A stretch of 64,000 nt of DNA from an uncultured Clostridia bacterium (GTDB taxonomy: Bacteria; Bacillota; Clostridia; Oscillospirales; Ruminococcaceae): the NCBI GenBank assembly GCA_947625615.1, contig CANQPB010000001.1, positions 62,001 to 126,000 of the forward strand, read 5' to 3'. Numbering within the stretch: position 1 is the stretch's first letter; every line of letters begins with the position of its first letter. The translations under genes were made by a program, and so were the position numbers. Shown in pieces: positions 32,799 to 40,802 of this stretch. Below the pieces are notes generated by a model that was not told the origin of the DNA, did not search any database, and saw nothing but the letters and a program-made list of their open reading frames with translations.

Positions 32799-32854
32799 AG
32801 TCAGAAGCCGCGCGGCGGACGCGGACATATCAAATTTAGGAGTGACACAAAAGC

Positions 32855-33130
32855 ATGGATCTCGGAAGCTGGGGAATGTTCTTTTTAAAGCTCATAGTGC
32901 TCTTTGCGGGCGTTTACGTTATTATCATACTCACCCCAAAGCTCGCCGCGTTCATCGACAGCCGCCGCAAAACGGGCGACCGCCCCGACGAGCCGCGACC
33001 CGAAAGGGTGCAGAGTGAAAACGATACCGAAAACCTCCCGGCGGACGCCGAAAGCGGCGAAAATCCCGCCGAAGAAAGCGAAAATAATATTACCGAAAGT
33101 ATAAATCAATCTGAAAATAAACAGGAGTAG
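32855..33130 (+). CDS. Small single-pass membrane protein, unknown function
   Basis: A 91-residue protein with one hydrophobic helix (about residues 8-28) followed by a short basic stretch (SRRKTGDR) and a long acidic, Glu/Asn-rich, probably disordered cytoplasmic tail. The positive-inside rule puts the tail in the cytoplasm. I do not recognise a family. AGGAGTG lies about 11 bases before the ATG. It is 7 bases upstream of proS and shares its transcript, a placement that may be chance or may mark a housekeeping role. Confidence 0.72.
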   Translation: MDLGSWGMFFLKLIVLFAGVYVIIILTPKLAAFIDSRRKTGDRPDEPRPERVQSENDTENLPADAESGENPAEESENNITESINQSENKQE

Positions 33131-33137
33131 AATTATT

Positions 33138-34580
33138 ATGGCTAAAAATGAAAAATTGGTCGAATCCATCACCTCAATGGACGAGGATTTTGCGCAGTGG
33201 TACACCGACATTGTAAAAAAGGCGGAGCTTATCGAATACACCTCCGTCAAGGGCTGCATGGTTATCCGCCCCTACGGCTACGCCATCTGGGAGAACATGC
33301 AGAAAATTCTTGACGCCCGCTTCAAGGAGCTCGGCCATGAAAACGTCTGCATGCCTATGTTTATCCCCGAGAGCCTTTTAAACAAGGAAAAGGATCACGT
33401 CGAGGGCTTTGCGCCCGAGGTGGCGTGGGTCACCCACGGCGGAAACGAAAAGCTTGAGGAGCGCCTCTGCGTCCGCCCCACCTCCGAGACGCTTTTCTGC
33501 GAGCACTACGCCAACATCGTCCACAGCTACCGCGATCTGCCGAAGCTTTATAACCAGTGGGTTTCGGTCGTGAGATGGGAGAAGACGACGAGGCCGTTTT
33601 TGCGGTCACGCGAGTTCCTTTGGCAGGAGGGGCACACCATTCACGCCACCGCCGAGGAGGCCGTTGAGGAGACCGAGCGCATGCTGAACGTCTACGCCGA
33701 TTTCTGCGAACAGGCCCTCGCGATGCCCGTAGTAAAGGGCAAGAAGACCGAGAGCGACAAATTTGCCGGCGCGGTCTCGACGTATGCAATCGAGGCTTTG
33801 ATGCACGACGGCAAGGCGCTTCAGGCGGGCACGTCTCACTATTTCGGCGACGGCTTTGCCAAGGCGTTCGGCATAACCTATACCGACAAAAACAACACCG
33901 TCTGCGTGCCTCACCAGACCTCCTGGGGCGTCACCACACGCCTCATCGGCGCAATAATCATGACCCACGGCGACGACAACGGCCTTGTGCTTCCGCCGGC
34001 GGTCGCGCCCATTCAGGTGGTTATTGTCCCCGTCGCGCAGCATAAGGAAGGCGTCCTTGAAAAGGCGAACGAGCTTTACGAGACCTTGAAGGCCGCCGGA
34101 ATAAGGGTAAAGCTCGACGATTCCGAGCAGTCCCCCGGCTGGAAATATTCCGAATACGAGATGAAGGGCGTTCCGCTGAGAATAGAGATAGGCCCCCGCG
34201 ACATTGAGGAGGGCCACTGCGTGGCGGTAGAGCGGCACAACCGCAACAAGACCTTTATCCCGCTCGGCGAGCTTGTCGAAAAGGTGAACGAAAGGCTCAA
34301 GGCCGTCCACGACGGAATGTACGAAAAGGCCCTTGAGAACCAGAAGCGCAGAACCTACGCCTGCCGCTCGGTAGACGAGATAAATAAGGCCCTTGCCGAA
34401 AAGGGCGACGGCTTTGTCAAGGCGATGTGGTGCGGCGACGAGGAATGCGAGAAAAAGGTAAAGGAGCAGACCGGCGCCGGAAGCCGCTGCATACCCTTTG
34501 AGCAGGAGCAGATAGACGACAAATGCGTTTGCTGCGGCAAGCCCGCGAAATGCATGGTCATCTGGGGAAAAGCCTATTAA
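33138..34580 (+). CDS. proS: Prolyl-tRNA synthetase, short archaeal/eukaryal-type
   Basis: A 480-residue ProRS that charges tRNA-Pro. Class II motif 2 is seen in [22 protein letters not shown] and motif 3 in [16 protein letters not shown]. There is no bacterial-type editing insertion. The C-terminal zinc domain has CGDEEC...CVCCGK (Cys near residues 433, 438, 466 and 468) and the chain ends in the typical KAY tyrosine. This type is common in Clostridia. No T-box element is visible upstream. Confidence 0.97.
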   Translation: MAKNEKLVESITSMDEDFAQWYTDIVKKAELIEYTSVKGCMVIRPYGYAIWENMQKILDARFKELGHENVCMPMFIPESLLNKEKDHVEGFAPEVAWVTHGGNEKLEERLCVRPTSETLFCEHYANIVHSYRDLPKLYNQWVSVVRWEKTTRPFLRSREFLWQEGHTIHATAEEAVEETERMLNVYADFCEQALAMPVVKGKKTESDKFAGAVSTYAIEALMHDGKALQAGTSHYFGDGFAKAFGITYTDKNNTVCVPHQTSWGVTTRLIGAIIMTHGDDNGLVLPPAVAPIQVVIVPVAQHKEGVLEKANELYETLKAAGIRVKLDDSEQSPGWKYSEYEMKGVPLRIEIGPRDIEEGHCVAVERHNRNKTFIPLGELVEKVNERLKAVHDGMYEKALENQKRRTYACRSVDEINKALAEKGDGFVKAMWCGDEECEKKVKEQTGAGSRCIPFEQEQIDDKCVCCGKPAKCMVIWGKAY

Positions 34581-34587
34581 ACAACAT

Positions 34588-34617
34588 AAAGCCCCCGACA
34601 GCTCGGGGGCTTTTATT
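34588..34617 (+). terminator. Terminator after proS
   Basis: AAAGCCCCCGA pairs with TCGGGGGCTTT across a 4-base loop, then TTATTT. Confidence 0.88.
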
Positions 34618-34645
34618 TGACAAAATATCCGCATTGTGATAGAAT
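34617..34645 (+). promoter_or_regulatory. Promoter of candidate toxin mRNA
   Basis: TTGACA, 17-base spacer, TAGAAT, starting directly at the end of the proS terminator. The transcript would begin near 34652 with GAGGAGACCC and have a leader of about 120 nt. Confidence 0.7.
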
Positions 34646-34773
34646 GAGCGTGAGGAGACCCCGCTTTAATGCGAACAAAGCGGAAAACGGCGTGGCGCTG
34701 AAATGCCCTTCGGGGATAACGCCCATTGCTTGTACATCGCCCGAGGGAGTAAGCAGCCGAGGGAGGTATGTGC

Positions 34774-34872
34774 ATGACAGCTTTTCTTGAAATTGCCGCC
34801 AACATTTGCAGCATCGTCAGATTTGTTCTCGACCTGCTGATCTACATATCGAAGCGCGAAGATAAAAAGTGA
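34774..34872 (+). CDS. Candidate type I toxin: 32-residue hydrophobic peptide
   Basis: A 32-codon frame from ATG 34774 to TGA 34872, with GGGAGG eight bases upstream. The peptide has a hydrophobic helix (FLEIAANICSIVRFVLDLL, then IYIS) and a charged C-terminus KREDKK. That build matches type I toxins such as TxpA, BsrG and the holin-like group. The long leader holds further hairpins (CCGCTTT/AAAGCGG at 34661-34683) that could control access to the ribosome site. A strong promoter on the opposite strand (34967-34994) would make an RNA overlapping its 3' end. No homologue could be checked; the call rests on architecture. Confidence 0.6.
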   Translation: MTAFLEIAANICSIVRFVLDLLIYISKREDKK

Positions 34873-34962
34873 GCCGTTTGTCCGATCCACAAGCGGCTCT
34901 TGTCAGTTTGATCTGACTTTTGTTTCTTGCCGTTCGGCGACCCGTCGGGTCTCCTCGCTTAC
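34860..34962 (-). ncRNA. Candidate antisense antitoxin RNA
   Basis: Expected transcript of about 100 nt from the minus-strand promoter at 34967-34994. It would overlap the last codons and the 3' untranslated region of the 32-residue frame. It ends in a GAGCCG/CGGCTC stem extended by TTGT/ACAA, followed by ACTTTTTATC. No supported frame exists on this strand. Its first bases (GCGAGGAGACCC) nearly copy the 5' end of the sense transcript. Confidence 0.5.
34870..34930 (+). terminator. Hairpins ending the candidate toxin mRNA
   Basis: Stem GAGCCG...CGGCTC (34871-34899) is followed by GTCAG/CTGAC (34902-34917) and TTTTGTTTCTT. The first stem also serves as the terminator of the antisense RNA on the other strand. 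Confidence 0.6.
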
Positions 34963-34966
34963 ATAT

Positions 34967-34994
34967 ATTATACCACACATTTCGGCTTTGTCAA
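34967..34994 (-). promoter_or_regulatory. Strong minus-strand promoter (antisense RNA)
   Basis: On the minus strand: TTGACA, 16-base spacer, TATAAT. The only thing it can transcribe before the proS terminator is the antisense strand of the small frame. Confidence 0.72.
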
Positions 34995-35020
34995 GCGTTT
35001 TGCGGAAAGGACGGCTTTTT

Positions 35021-35497
35021 ATGAAAATCTCCCGGCCGACCAAGGGCAAGTTAATGGTTATGGCGCTTTTTTTGACAGCGATATTTTTCTGCATTCTCTG
35101 GCTGTCGTCAAAAATCGACATAGGAAAATATATCAAATGGAGCCGGCTCTATTATGAATCCCACCTTTACCACGCCGTCGATTCCATGGAGGACTACGTT
35201 TCGGGCGGCGACGTCAGGGACTGGAACGCCGCGGCCGAACAGTTTCACGCGTTTTCGGTGCTCATGACGGAATCGGAGCTTCGTGCGGACGTGAACCCAA
35301 AGCTCCATTCCGACGCCGACCCCACCGTCGCGGGGGTGTGCTATACGGTGTCTGAGGCAATGCTGATAAACCGCGAGGCGCTGATCCCCTATGCCGATGA
35401 CATTCTCTCGGCGCTTAAGCTTCTGAAAGAAAACTCGAACAGCGCCGAGGCCGCGAAAATCCTGCAGGAGATAAAAGAGGGCGCCCTCGGCGGCTGA
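35021..35497 (+). CDS. Membrane-anchored protein, unknown function
   Basis: A 158-residue protein with a short basic N-terminus, one transmembrane helix (about residues 11-28) and a helical extracytoplasmic domain rich in Tyr, His and acidic residues. The general build (N-terminal anchor plus a helical DUF4363-like domain) resembles the product at 7617, but I cannot show homology. ATG 35021 follows GGAAAGGA at about 10 bases. Its promoter is not obvious. A weak terminator follows. Confidence 0.7.
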   Translation: MKISRPTKGKLMVMALFLTAIFFCILWLSSKIDIGKYIKWSRLYYESHLYHAVDSMEDYVSGGDVRDWNAAAEQFHAFSVLMTESELRADVNPKLHSDADPTVAGVCYTVSEAMLINREALIPYADDILSALKLLKENSNSAEAAKILQEIKEGALGG

Positions 35498-35515
35498 AGC
35501 GAGTGATAAAAATTA

Positions 35516-35547
35516 CCGACTACGCGATTGCAAGGTCGGATTTTTTT
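35516..35547 (+). terminator. Weak terminator after the 35021 gene
   Basis: CCGAC/GTCGG with a long loop, then ATTTTTTT. Confidence 0.45.
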
Positions 35548-35576
35548 GTATCAAATGCCGAAACAGCGCGGTTTTG

Positions 35577-35605
35577 TTGACTTTGCCTGCCGCTTCTGCT
35601 ATATT
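35577..35605 (+). promoter_or_regulatory. Promoter of phosphodiesterase-adhE region
   Basis: TTGACT, 17-base spacer, TATATT, 26 bases before the phosphodiesterase start. Confidence 0.7.
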
Positions 35606-35631
35606 AAAGTAAAGCTAAAGGAGGGACGCCC

Positions 35632-36180
35632 TTGAAAATAATGATCGCCTCGGACATTCACGGCTCGGCCGAATTCTGCCGCAGGCTTCTTGACGCGTTC
35701 GACCGCTCAAAGGCGGATAAATTTCTTCTTTTGGGAGATATTCTCTATCACGGGCCACGCAACGGCCTCTGCGAGGGATACGACCCAAAAGCCGCCGCGG
35801 ATATGCTCAACAGTTACGCCGACAGAATAATCTGCATAAAGGGAAACTGCGACAGCGAGGTAGACCAGATGGTTCTTGATTTCCCGATAACAAGCGAGAT
35901 CGCGCTGGCTTATAACGGCGGCGCGGCGGCCCTCGCCGTGCACGGGCACAAGGACATGGATAAACTCCCCCTCGGCGGGATAGACATAGTCTTTTCGGGG
36001 CACACCCACGTTCCGACTAATGCCGTTAAAAACGGCGTTCTGTTCGCAAACCCGGGCTCGGCGTCTATCCCGAAGGAGAACACCCCTCGCGGCTTCATTC
36101 TCTGGGAGGGCAGCACCCTTGACTGGTTCTCCCTTGACGGCGGGCGGTATGATTCCCGCGATATCGAAAAGCCTTTATAA
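35632..36180 (+). CDS. YfcE-family metallophosphoesterase
   Basis: A 182-residue calcineurin-like phosphoesterase of the YfcE/MJ0936 type. Metal-binding motifs in order: SDIHG (residues 6-10), GDILYHGPRN (about 37), KGNCDSEVD (about 69), HGHKD (about 103) and SGHTHVP (about 124). The first two usual Asp/His pairs are complete. These enzymes cleave phosphodiesters in vitro; the in vivo substrate is unknown. The start is TTG 35632, six bases after AGGAGGG. adhE begins 21 bases later and may share the transcript. Confidence 0.92.
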   Translation: MKIMIASDIHGSAEFCRRLLDAFDRSKADKFLLLGDILYHGPRNGLCEGYDPKAAADMLNSYADRIICIKGNCDSEVDQMVLDFPITSEIALAYNGGAAALAVHGHKDMDKLPLGGIDIVFSGHTHVPTNAVKNGVLFANPGSASIPKENTPRGFILWEGSTLDWFSLDGGRYDSRDIEKPL

Positions 36181-36201
36181 TTCTTTATTAGGAGGATATA
36201 T

Positions 36202-38820
36202 ATGGAAAAAAGAAAGTATGAGACCGTCGACAGCGTGCCAAAGCTTGAAGAGGCCATAGCGCGCGTGCGCAGGGCTCAGGAAAAATTTTCGGGTTACTCG
36301 CAGGCCGAGGTCGACAGTATATTCCTCGCCGCGGCGACCGCCGCAAACCGCGCAAGGATCCCCCTTGCAAAAATGGCGGTCGAGGAGACCGGCATGGGCG
36401 TCGTCGAGGACAAGGTGATAAAAAATCACTACGCCTCCGAGTATATCTACAATCAGTACCGCGACACGAAGACCTGCGGGGTCATTGAGCGTGACGAGGC
36501 CGGAGGCATCACCAAAATCGCCGAGCCTATAGGCGTAATTGCGGCGGTTATACCCACCACCAACCCCACCTCTACGGCGATATTCAAGACGCTCATTTCT
36601 TTAAAGACCCGCAACGGAATAATCATAAGTCCCCACCCGAGGGCGAAAAAATCGACGATAGAGGCCGCAAAAACCGTCCTTGAAGCGGCCGTCGCGGCGG
36701 GAGCGCCCGAGGACATCATCGCGTGGATAGACGTTCCCACCCTTGAGATGACAAATCTTCTGATGCGCGAGGCGGATATTATCCTCGCCACCGGCGGCGC
36801 GGGAATGGTGAGATCGGCCTATTCAAGCGGCAAGCCCGCTTTGGGCGTCGGCGCGGGCAACACCCCCGCGATAATCGACGACACCGCGGACGTGCTCCTT
36901 GCCGTGAACTCGATAATCCACTCGAAGACCTTCGACAACGGCATGATCTGCGCCTCCGAGCAGTCGGTGATAGTGCTCGACGGGGTTTACGATGCGGTTA
37001 AGGCGGAGTTTTCCCGCCGCGGCTGCTACTTTTTGAATCCCGAGGAGACCGACAGGGTGCGGCACACGATGATCATAAACGGCGCTCTGAACGCGAAGAT
37101 CGTCGGACAGCGCGCGGCGGACATCGCAAAGCTCTGCGGCGTGACGGTGCCGGAGGAGACGAAGGTGCTTATAGGCGAAGTTGAGAGCGTTGAGCTTTCG
37201 GAGGAATTTGCCCACGAAAAGCTCTCGCCGGTGCTCGCGATGTACCGCGCAAAAGATCTTGAGGACGCGTTTTCAAAGGCGGAGCGGCTTATAGCCGACG
37301 GCGGCTTCGGTCACACCTCGTCGATATATCTTGACGTTCAGACCGGCGGCGAAAAGCTTGCGGAATTTTCCGAGAGAATGAAGACCTGCCGCATTTTGGT
37401 GAACACGCCTTCTTCTCAGGGCGGAATCGGGGATCTTTACAATTTCAGGCTTGCGCCATCGCTCACCCTCGGCTGCGGCTCATGGGGCGGCAACTCTGTT
37501 TCAGAAAACGTCGGCGTAAAGCATCTGCTTAACATCAAAACGGTCGCCGAAAGGAGAGAGAATATGCTTTGGTTCCGCGCGCCCGAAAAGGTATATGTTA
37601 AAAAAGGCTGCCTGCCGACCGCGCTTTCGGAGCTCGGCGAGGCGAACAAAAAGCGCGCCTTTATCGTCACCGACAGCTTTCTTTATAAAAACGGCTTCAC
37701 AAAGCCTATCGAGCAGAAGCTCTCGGAGCTTAAGATAGCCTACACCTCCTTCTTCGACGTCGAGCCGGATCCCACCCTCGCCTCGGCAAAGGCGGGTGCA
37801 AAGGCCATGCACAGCTTTGAGCCCGACGTTATAATCGCCGTGGGCGGTGGCTCGGCGATGGACGCCGCAAAGATAATGTGGGTGCTCTACGAACACCCCG
37901 AGGCGGACTTCGCCGACATGGCAATGAGATTTTCCGATATAAGAAAGAGGATATACAAATTCCCGAAGATGGGCGAAAAGGCCTATTTCGTCGCGGTGCC
38001 CACCTCTGCCGGAACGGGTTCCGAGGTCACGCCGTTCGCGGTCATCACCGACGAATCTACCGGCGTGAAATATCCGCTTGCAGACTATGAGCTTATGCCC
38101 GACATGGCGGTTATTGACACCGACCTTTACATGTCGGCGCCTAAAGGTCTGACCGCTGCCTCCGGCATCGACGCCGTGACCCACGCGCTTGAGGCCTACG
38201 CCTCGGTGATGGCCACCGACTACACCGACGGCCTCGCCGTTCAGGCGCTGAAGATGCTGTTTGAATATCTGCCGAGGGCTTACGACAACGGCTCGGACAT
38301 TAAGGCGAGAGAAAAGACCGCCAACGCCGCCACCATGGCGGGCATGGCGTTTGCTAACGCGTTTTTGGGCGTATGCCACTCGATGGCGCACAAGTTAGGG
38401 GCGTATCACCACATAGCCCACGGGATTGCAAACGCGCTTCTGATAGACGAGGTCATTCGCTTCAATTCGGCGGAGGCGCCCCGGAAGATGGGAACCTTCC
38501 CGCAGTATGAATATCCCCACGCGAGGGCAAGATATGCCGAGCTTGCCGACGCCCTCGGGCTGGGCGGAGCAGACGACGCCGAAAAGGTGGAAAACCTCAT
38601 TAAAGCCATCGACGCCCTTAAGGAGAGAATAGGCATTAAGCCGACTATACGCGACTATGCACCGAACGAAAAGGATTTCCTTGAAAGGCTTGACGACATG
38701 ACCGAAAACGCCTTTGACGATCAGTGCACCGGCGCAAACCCGAGATATCCTTTGATGAGCGAGATAAAACAGATGTATCTAAACGCATATTACGGCAAAA
38801 AACAGGGTGAGGAGGCCTGA
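36202..38820 (+). CDS. adhE: Bifunctional acetaldehyde-CoA/alcohol dehydrogenase
   Basis: An 872-residue AdhE. The N-terminal CoA-acylating aldehyde dehydrogenase has catalytic Cys250 (NGMICASEQ). A linker follows near residue 450. The C-terminal iron-dependent alcohol dehydrogenase has GGGSAMDAAK near residue 550, and iron ligands in HSMAHKLGAYHHIAHG near 725-740. It reduces acetyl-CoA to ethanol with two NADH and in other bacteria assembles into spirosome filaments. AGGAGG precedes the ATG. Together with D-LDH this indicates mixed-acid/ethanol fermentation. The next gene is translationally close. Confidence 0.97.
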   Translation: MEKRKYETVDSVPKLEEAIARVRRAQEKFSGYSQAEVDSIFLAAATAANRARIPLAKMAVEETGMGVVEDKVIKNHYASEYIYNQYRDTKTCGVIERDEAGGITKIAEPIGVIAAVIPTTNPTSTAIFKTLISLKTRNGIIISPHPRAKKSTIEAAKTVLEAAVAAGAPEDIIAWIDVPTLEMTNLLMREADIILATGGAGMVRSAYSSGKPALGVGAGNTPAIIDDTADVLLAVNSIIHSKTFDNGMICASEQSVIVLDGVYDAVKAEFSRRGCYFLNPEETDRVRHTMIINGALNAKIVGQRAADIAKLCGVTVPEETKVLIGEVESVELSEEFAHEKLSPVLAMYRAKDLEDAFSKAERLIADGGFGHTSSIYLDVQTGGEKLAEFSERMKTCRILVNTPSSQGGIGDLYNFRLAPSLTLGCGSWGGNSVSENVGVKHLLNIKTVAERRENMLWFRAPEKVYVKKGCLPTALSELGEANKKRAFIVTDSFLYKNGFTKPIEQKLSELKIAYTSFFDVEPDPTLASAKAGAKAMHSFEPDVIIAVGGGSAMDAAKIMWVLYEHPEADFADMAMRFSDIRKRIYKFPKMGEKAYFVAVPTSAGTGSEVTPFAVITDESTGVKYPLADYELMPDMAVIDTDLYMSAPKGLTAASGIDAVTHALEAYASVMATDYTDGLAVQALKMLFEYLPRAYDNGSDIKAREKTANAATMAGMAFANAFLGVCHSMAHKLGAYHHIAHGIANALLIDEVIRFNSAEAPRKMGTFPQYEYPHARARYAELADALGLGGADDAEKVENLIKAIDALKERIGIKPTIRDYAPNEKDFLERLDDMTENAFDDQCTGANPRYPLMSEIKQMYLNAYYGKKQGEEA

Positions 38821-38822
38821 AT

Positions 38823-39572
38823 ATGAATCTTGACAACATTATAGCCGAAAGGGCGACAAAAACGGTCTACCGCGACGGCGACAGATGCATAAAGCTGTTC
38901 GTCGAGGGGTATTCAAAGGCAAACATTCTCAACGAAGCCCTCAACCAGGCGAGAATAGAGGAGACGGGGATAAACATTCCCCGTCTGCTTGAGGTTACCA
39001 CCATCGACGGAAGATGGGCGATAGTCTCGGAATATATCGAGGGAAAGACCCTTGCCGAGCTTATGGAGGAGCACCCCGAAAAGAAGGACGAATATCTTGA
39101 GCAGCTTGTCGACATTCAGGTGATGATACAGAGCAAGACCTGCCCCATGCTTAACAAGCTCAAGGACAAGATGAATTCGAAGATTTCCCAGACAAAGCTT
39201 GACGCCACCACGCGTTACGAGCTGCACGTCAGGCTGGACGGCATGCCGAAGCACAACAAGGTCTGCCACGGCGACTTCAACCCCTCGAACGTGATAATCA
39301 CCTCGGACGGCACGCCTTATATCATCGACTGGGCGCACGCCACGCAGGGCAACGCCTCGGCCGACGCCGCAAGAACCTACCTGCTGTTCTGCCTGAACGG
39401 CGAATATGAGACCGCAAAGAAATATCTCGACCTGTTCTGCCGCAAATCAGACACCGCAAAGCAGTACGTCCAGAAGTGGATGCCGATAGTCGCGGCGTCG
39501 CAGTCGGTAAAAGGCAACGAGAAGGAGCGGGAGTTCCTTCTCAACTGGGTCAACGTGGTCGACTACGAATGA
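38823..39572 (+). CDS. Aminoglycoside phosphotransferase-like small-molecule kinase
   Basis: A 249-residue kinase of the APH/choline-kinase fold. The nucleotide-binding lobe ends at SEYIEGKTLAELM, the catalytic loop is CHGDFNPSNVII (about residue 152) and the metal-binding Asp is in YIIDWAHA. It resembles the Clostridia/Fibrobacter paralogous family often labelled TIGR02172. The substrate is unknown, and resistance is not implied. It starts two bases after adhE, using an AGGAGG inside the end of adhE, so it is co-translated with it; what links it to ethanol formation is not clear. Confidence 0.85.
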   Translation: MNLDNIIAERATKTVYRDGDRCIKLFVEGYSKANILNEALNQARIEETGINIPRLLEVTTIDGRWAIVSEYIEGKTLAELMEEHPEKKDEYLEQLVDIQVMIQSKTCPMLNKLKDKMNSKISQTKLDATTRYELHVRLDGMPKHNKVCHGDFNPSNVIITSDGTPYIIDWAHATQGNASADAARTYLLFCLNGEYETAKKYLDLFCRKSDTAKQYVQKWMPIVAASQSVKGNEKEREFLLNWVNVVDYE

Positions 39573-39650
39573 TCGCGGCCCGGCGCCTCGCTAAGGGCTT
39601 TGGCCTAAAGCCTGAGCGCGGGGGATAATTTTCAGATAATTGCAGCCTTA

Positions 39651-39745
39651 GGGCGAAGCCCCGCCGCGGCCTGCGGCCGCGGCGCCCCGGGCCCCCGCAG
39701 GGGGCCCGGGGCCCGGCACGCGAAGCGTGCCGGAGGGCTTCGCCC
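39651..39745 (+). repeat. 95-bp cloverleaf-like nested palindrome
   Basis: An 11-bp outer stem (GGGCGAAGCCC with GGGCTTCGCCC) encloses three perfect hairpins with 3-base loops: a 10-bp arm at 39662-39684, a 12-bp arm at 39685-39711 and an 8-bp arm at 39714-39732. Almost all bases are G or C. It occupies most of the 211-base gap between the kinase gene and the DAHP synthase gene. Confidence 0.8.
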
Positions 39746-39784
39746 GAGGGGCGGGCGCCAACCGCTTTTTGGAAAGAGGACAAC

Positions 39785-40780
39785 ATGATAGTAATACTCA
39801 GACAGAATCCCGACAAGACGCAGCTGCGCGGTCTGATGACCTGGCTCGAGTCGAAGGGCATAAGCGTTCACACGACAGTGGGCGCGCAGCAAACCATTCT
39901 CGGGCTTGTCGGCGACACCTCGCAGCTCGATATAGACCTCATCTCGGCGCTCGATATCGTCGAGTCGGTGCGCAGGGTGCAGGAGCCCTATAAAAGCGCA
40001 AACCGCAAGTTCCACCCGCAGGACAGCGTCATCGACGTCGGCGGGGTCAAAATAGGCGGCGGAAACGTCGTTAAAATAGCCGGCCCGGGGGCGGTCGAAT
40101 CTTCGGAGCAGATATGCAGCCTCGCGCTCACCTTAAAGGGCGCCGGCGCCGACATCTTATGGGGCGGGGCGTTCAAGTCGCGCACTTCGCCCTATTCCTT
40201 CCAGGGGCTTCGCGCCGAGGGCCTCGGCTTTCTTAAAGAAGCAAAGACCGCGTCGGGTCTTCCCCTCGCCGCCGAGATCGCCGAATCCTCGCAGATCGAT
40301 CTTTTCGACGGCGTCGACATGCTCATCGTCGGCGGGCGGAACATGCGCAACTACGAGCTTTTACGCGCCCTCGGGAAATCCTCAAAGCCGGTGCTTTTAA
40401 AGCGCGCCGTCTCTGCGACATACGAGGAGCTTTTAATGAGCGCCGAATACATAATGTCGTCGGGGAACCCGAACGTCGTTCTCTGCGAGCGCGGCATACG
40501 CACCTTCGAACCTCACACCGCATTCACCATGGACATCTCGGCGGCACCTGTGCTTAAGACCTTAAGCCACCTGCCGGTGATGTTCGATCCCTCGAACGCC
40601 TCGGGGAAATACGATCTCGTCGAGCCGCTTGCGCTTGCGGCGGTGGCGGCGGGCGCCGACGGCATAATCGTCACCGTTCACGCAGACCCCGCCCACGCCA
40701 TGTGCGACGGCCCCCTTTCGGTCAAGCCGGACAGATTTAGGGGGATCTGCGAAAAGATAAAGACAATAAAAGGCCGGTGA
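39785..40780 (+). CDS. aroF: DAHP synthase-like protein (type I-beta) lacking three metal ligands
   Basis: A 331-residue protein with the N-terminal ferredoxin-like regulatory domain (residues 1-70) and the TIM barrel of type I-beta 3-deoxy-7-phosphoheptulonate synthase. The barrel is clear: GGAFKSRTSPYSFQG, VLLKRAVS, LCERGIRTFE and SHLPVMFDPS. However, the family metal site Cys-His-Glu-Asp (Thermotoga Cys102, His272, Glu298, Asp309) reads Gly102, Asn271, Thr297 and Asp308, with Pro-to-Ser and Arg-to-Trp changes in the GGAFK loop. It may be metal-independent, altered or non-catalytic. pheA follows 22 bases later, in one operon. Confidence 0.85.
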   Translation: MIVILRQNPDKTQLRGLMTWLESKGISVHTTVGAQQTILGLVGDTSQLDIDLISALDIVESVRRVQEPYKSANRKFHPQDSVIDVGGVKIGGGNVVKIAGPGAVESSEQICSLALTLKGAGADILWGGAFKSRTSPYSFQGLRAEGLGFLKEAKTASGLPLAAEIAESSQIDLFDGVDMLIVGGRNMRNYELLRALGKSSKPVLLKRAVSATYEELLMSAEYIMSSGNPNVVLCERGIRTFEPHTAFTMDISAAPVLKTLSHLPVMFDPSNASGKYDLVEPLALAAVAAGADGIIVTVHADPAHAMCDGPLSVKPDRFRGICEKIKTIKGR

Positions 40781-40802
40781 CCTCGTAAAAAAGGAGCCTA
40801 AA

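Noticed and set aside
33606..34814. 402-residue open frame antisense to proS
   Set aside because: A shadow of the GC-rich proS codons. It has no family motifs and crosses the proS terminator.
34666..34890. 74-residue frame on the minus strand across the candidate toxin locus
   Set aside because: Starts at a GTG without a ribosome site inside the terminator stem. The strand is better explained as antisense RNA.
37501..38391. 296-residue open frame antisense to adhE
   Set aside because: A reverse-strand shadow; the plus strand encodes the highly conserved AdhE.
38823..39572. Aminoglycoside resistance gene
   Set aside because: Only the general APH fold is visible. Context and the chromosomal coupling to adhE argue for metabolism.
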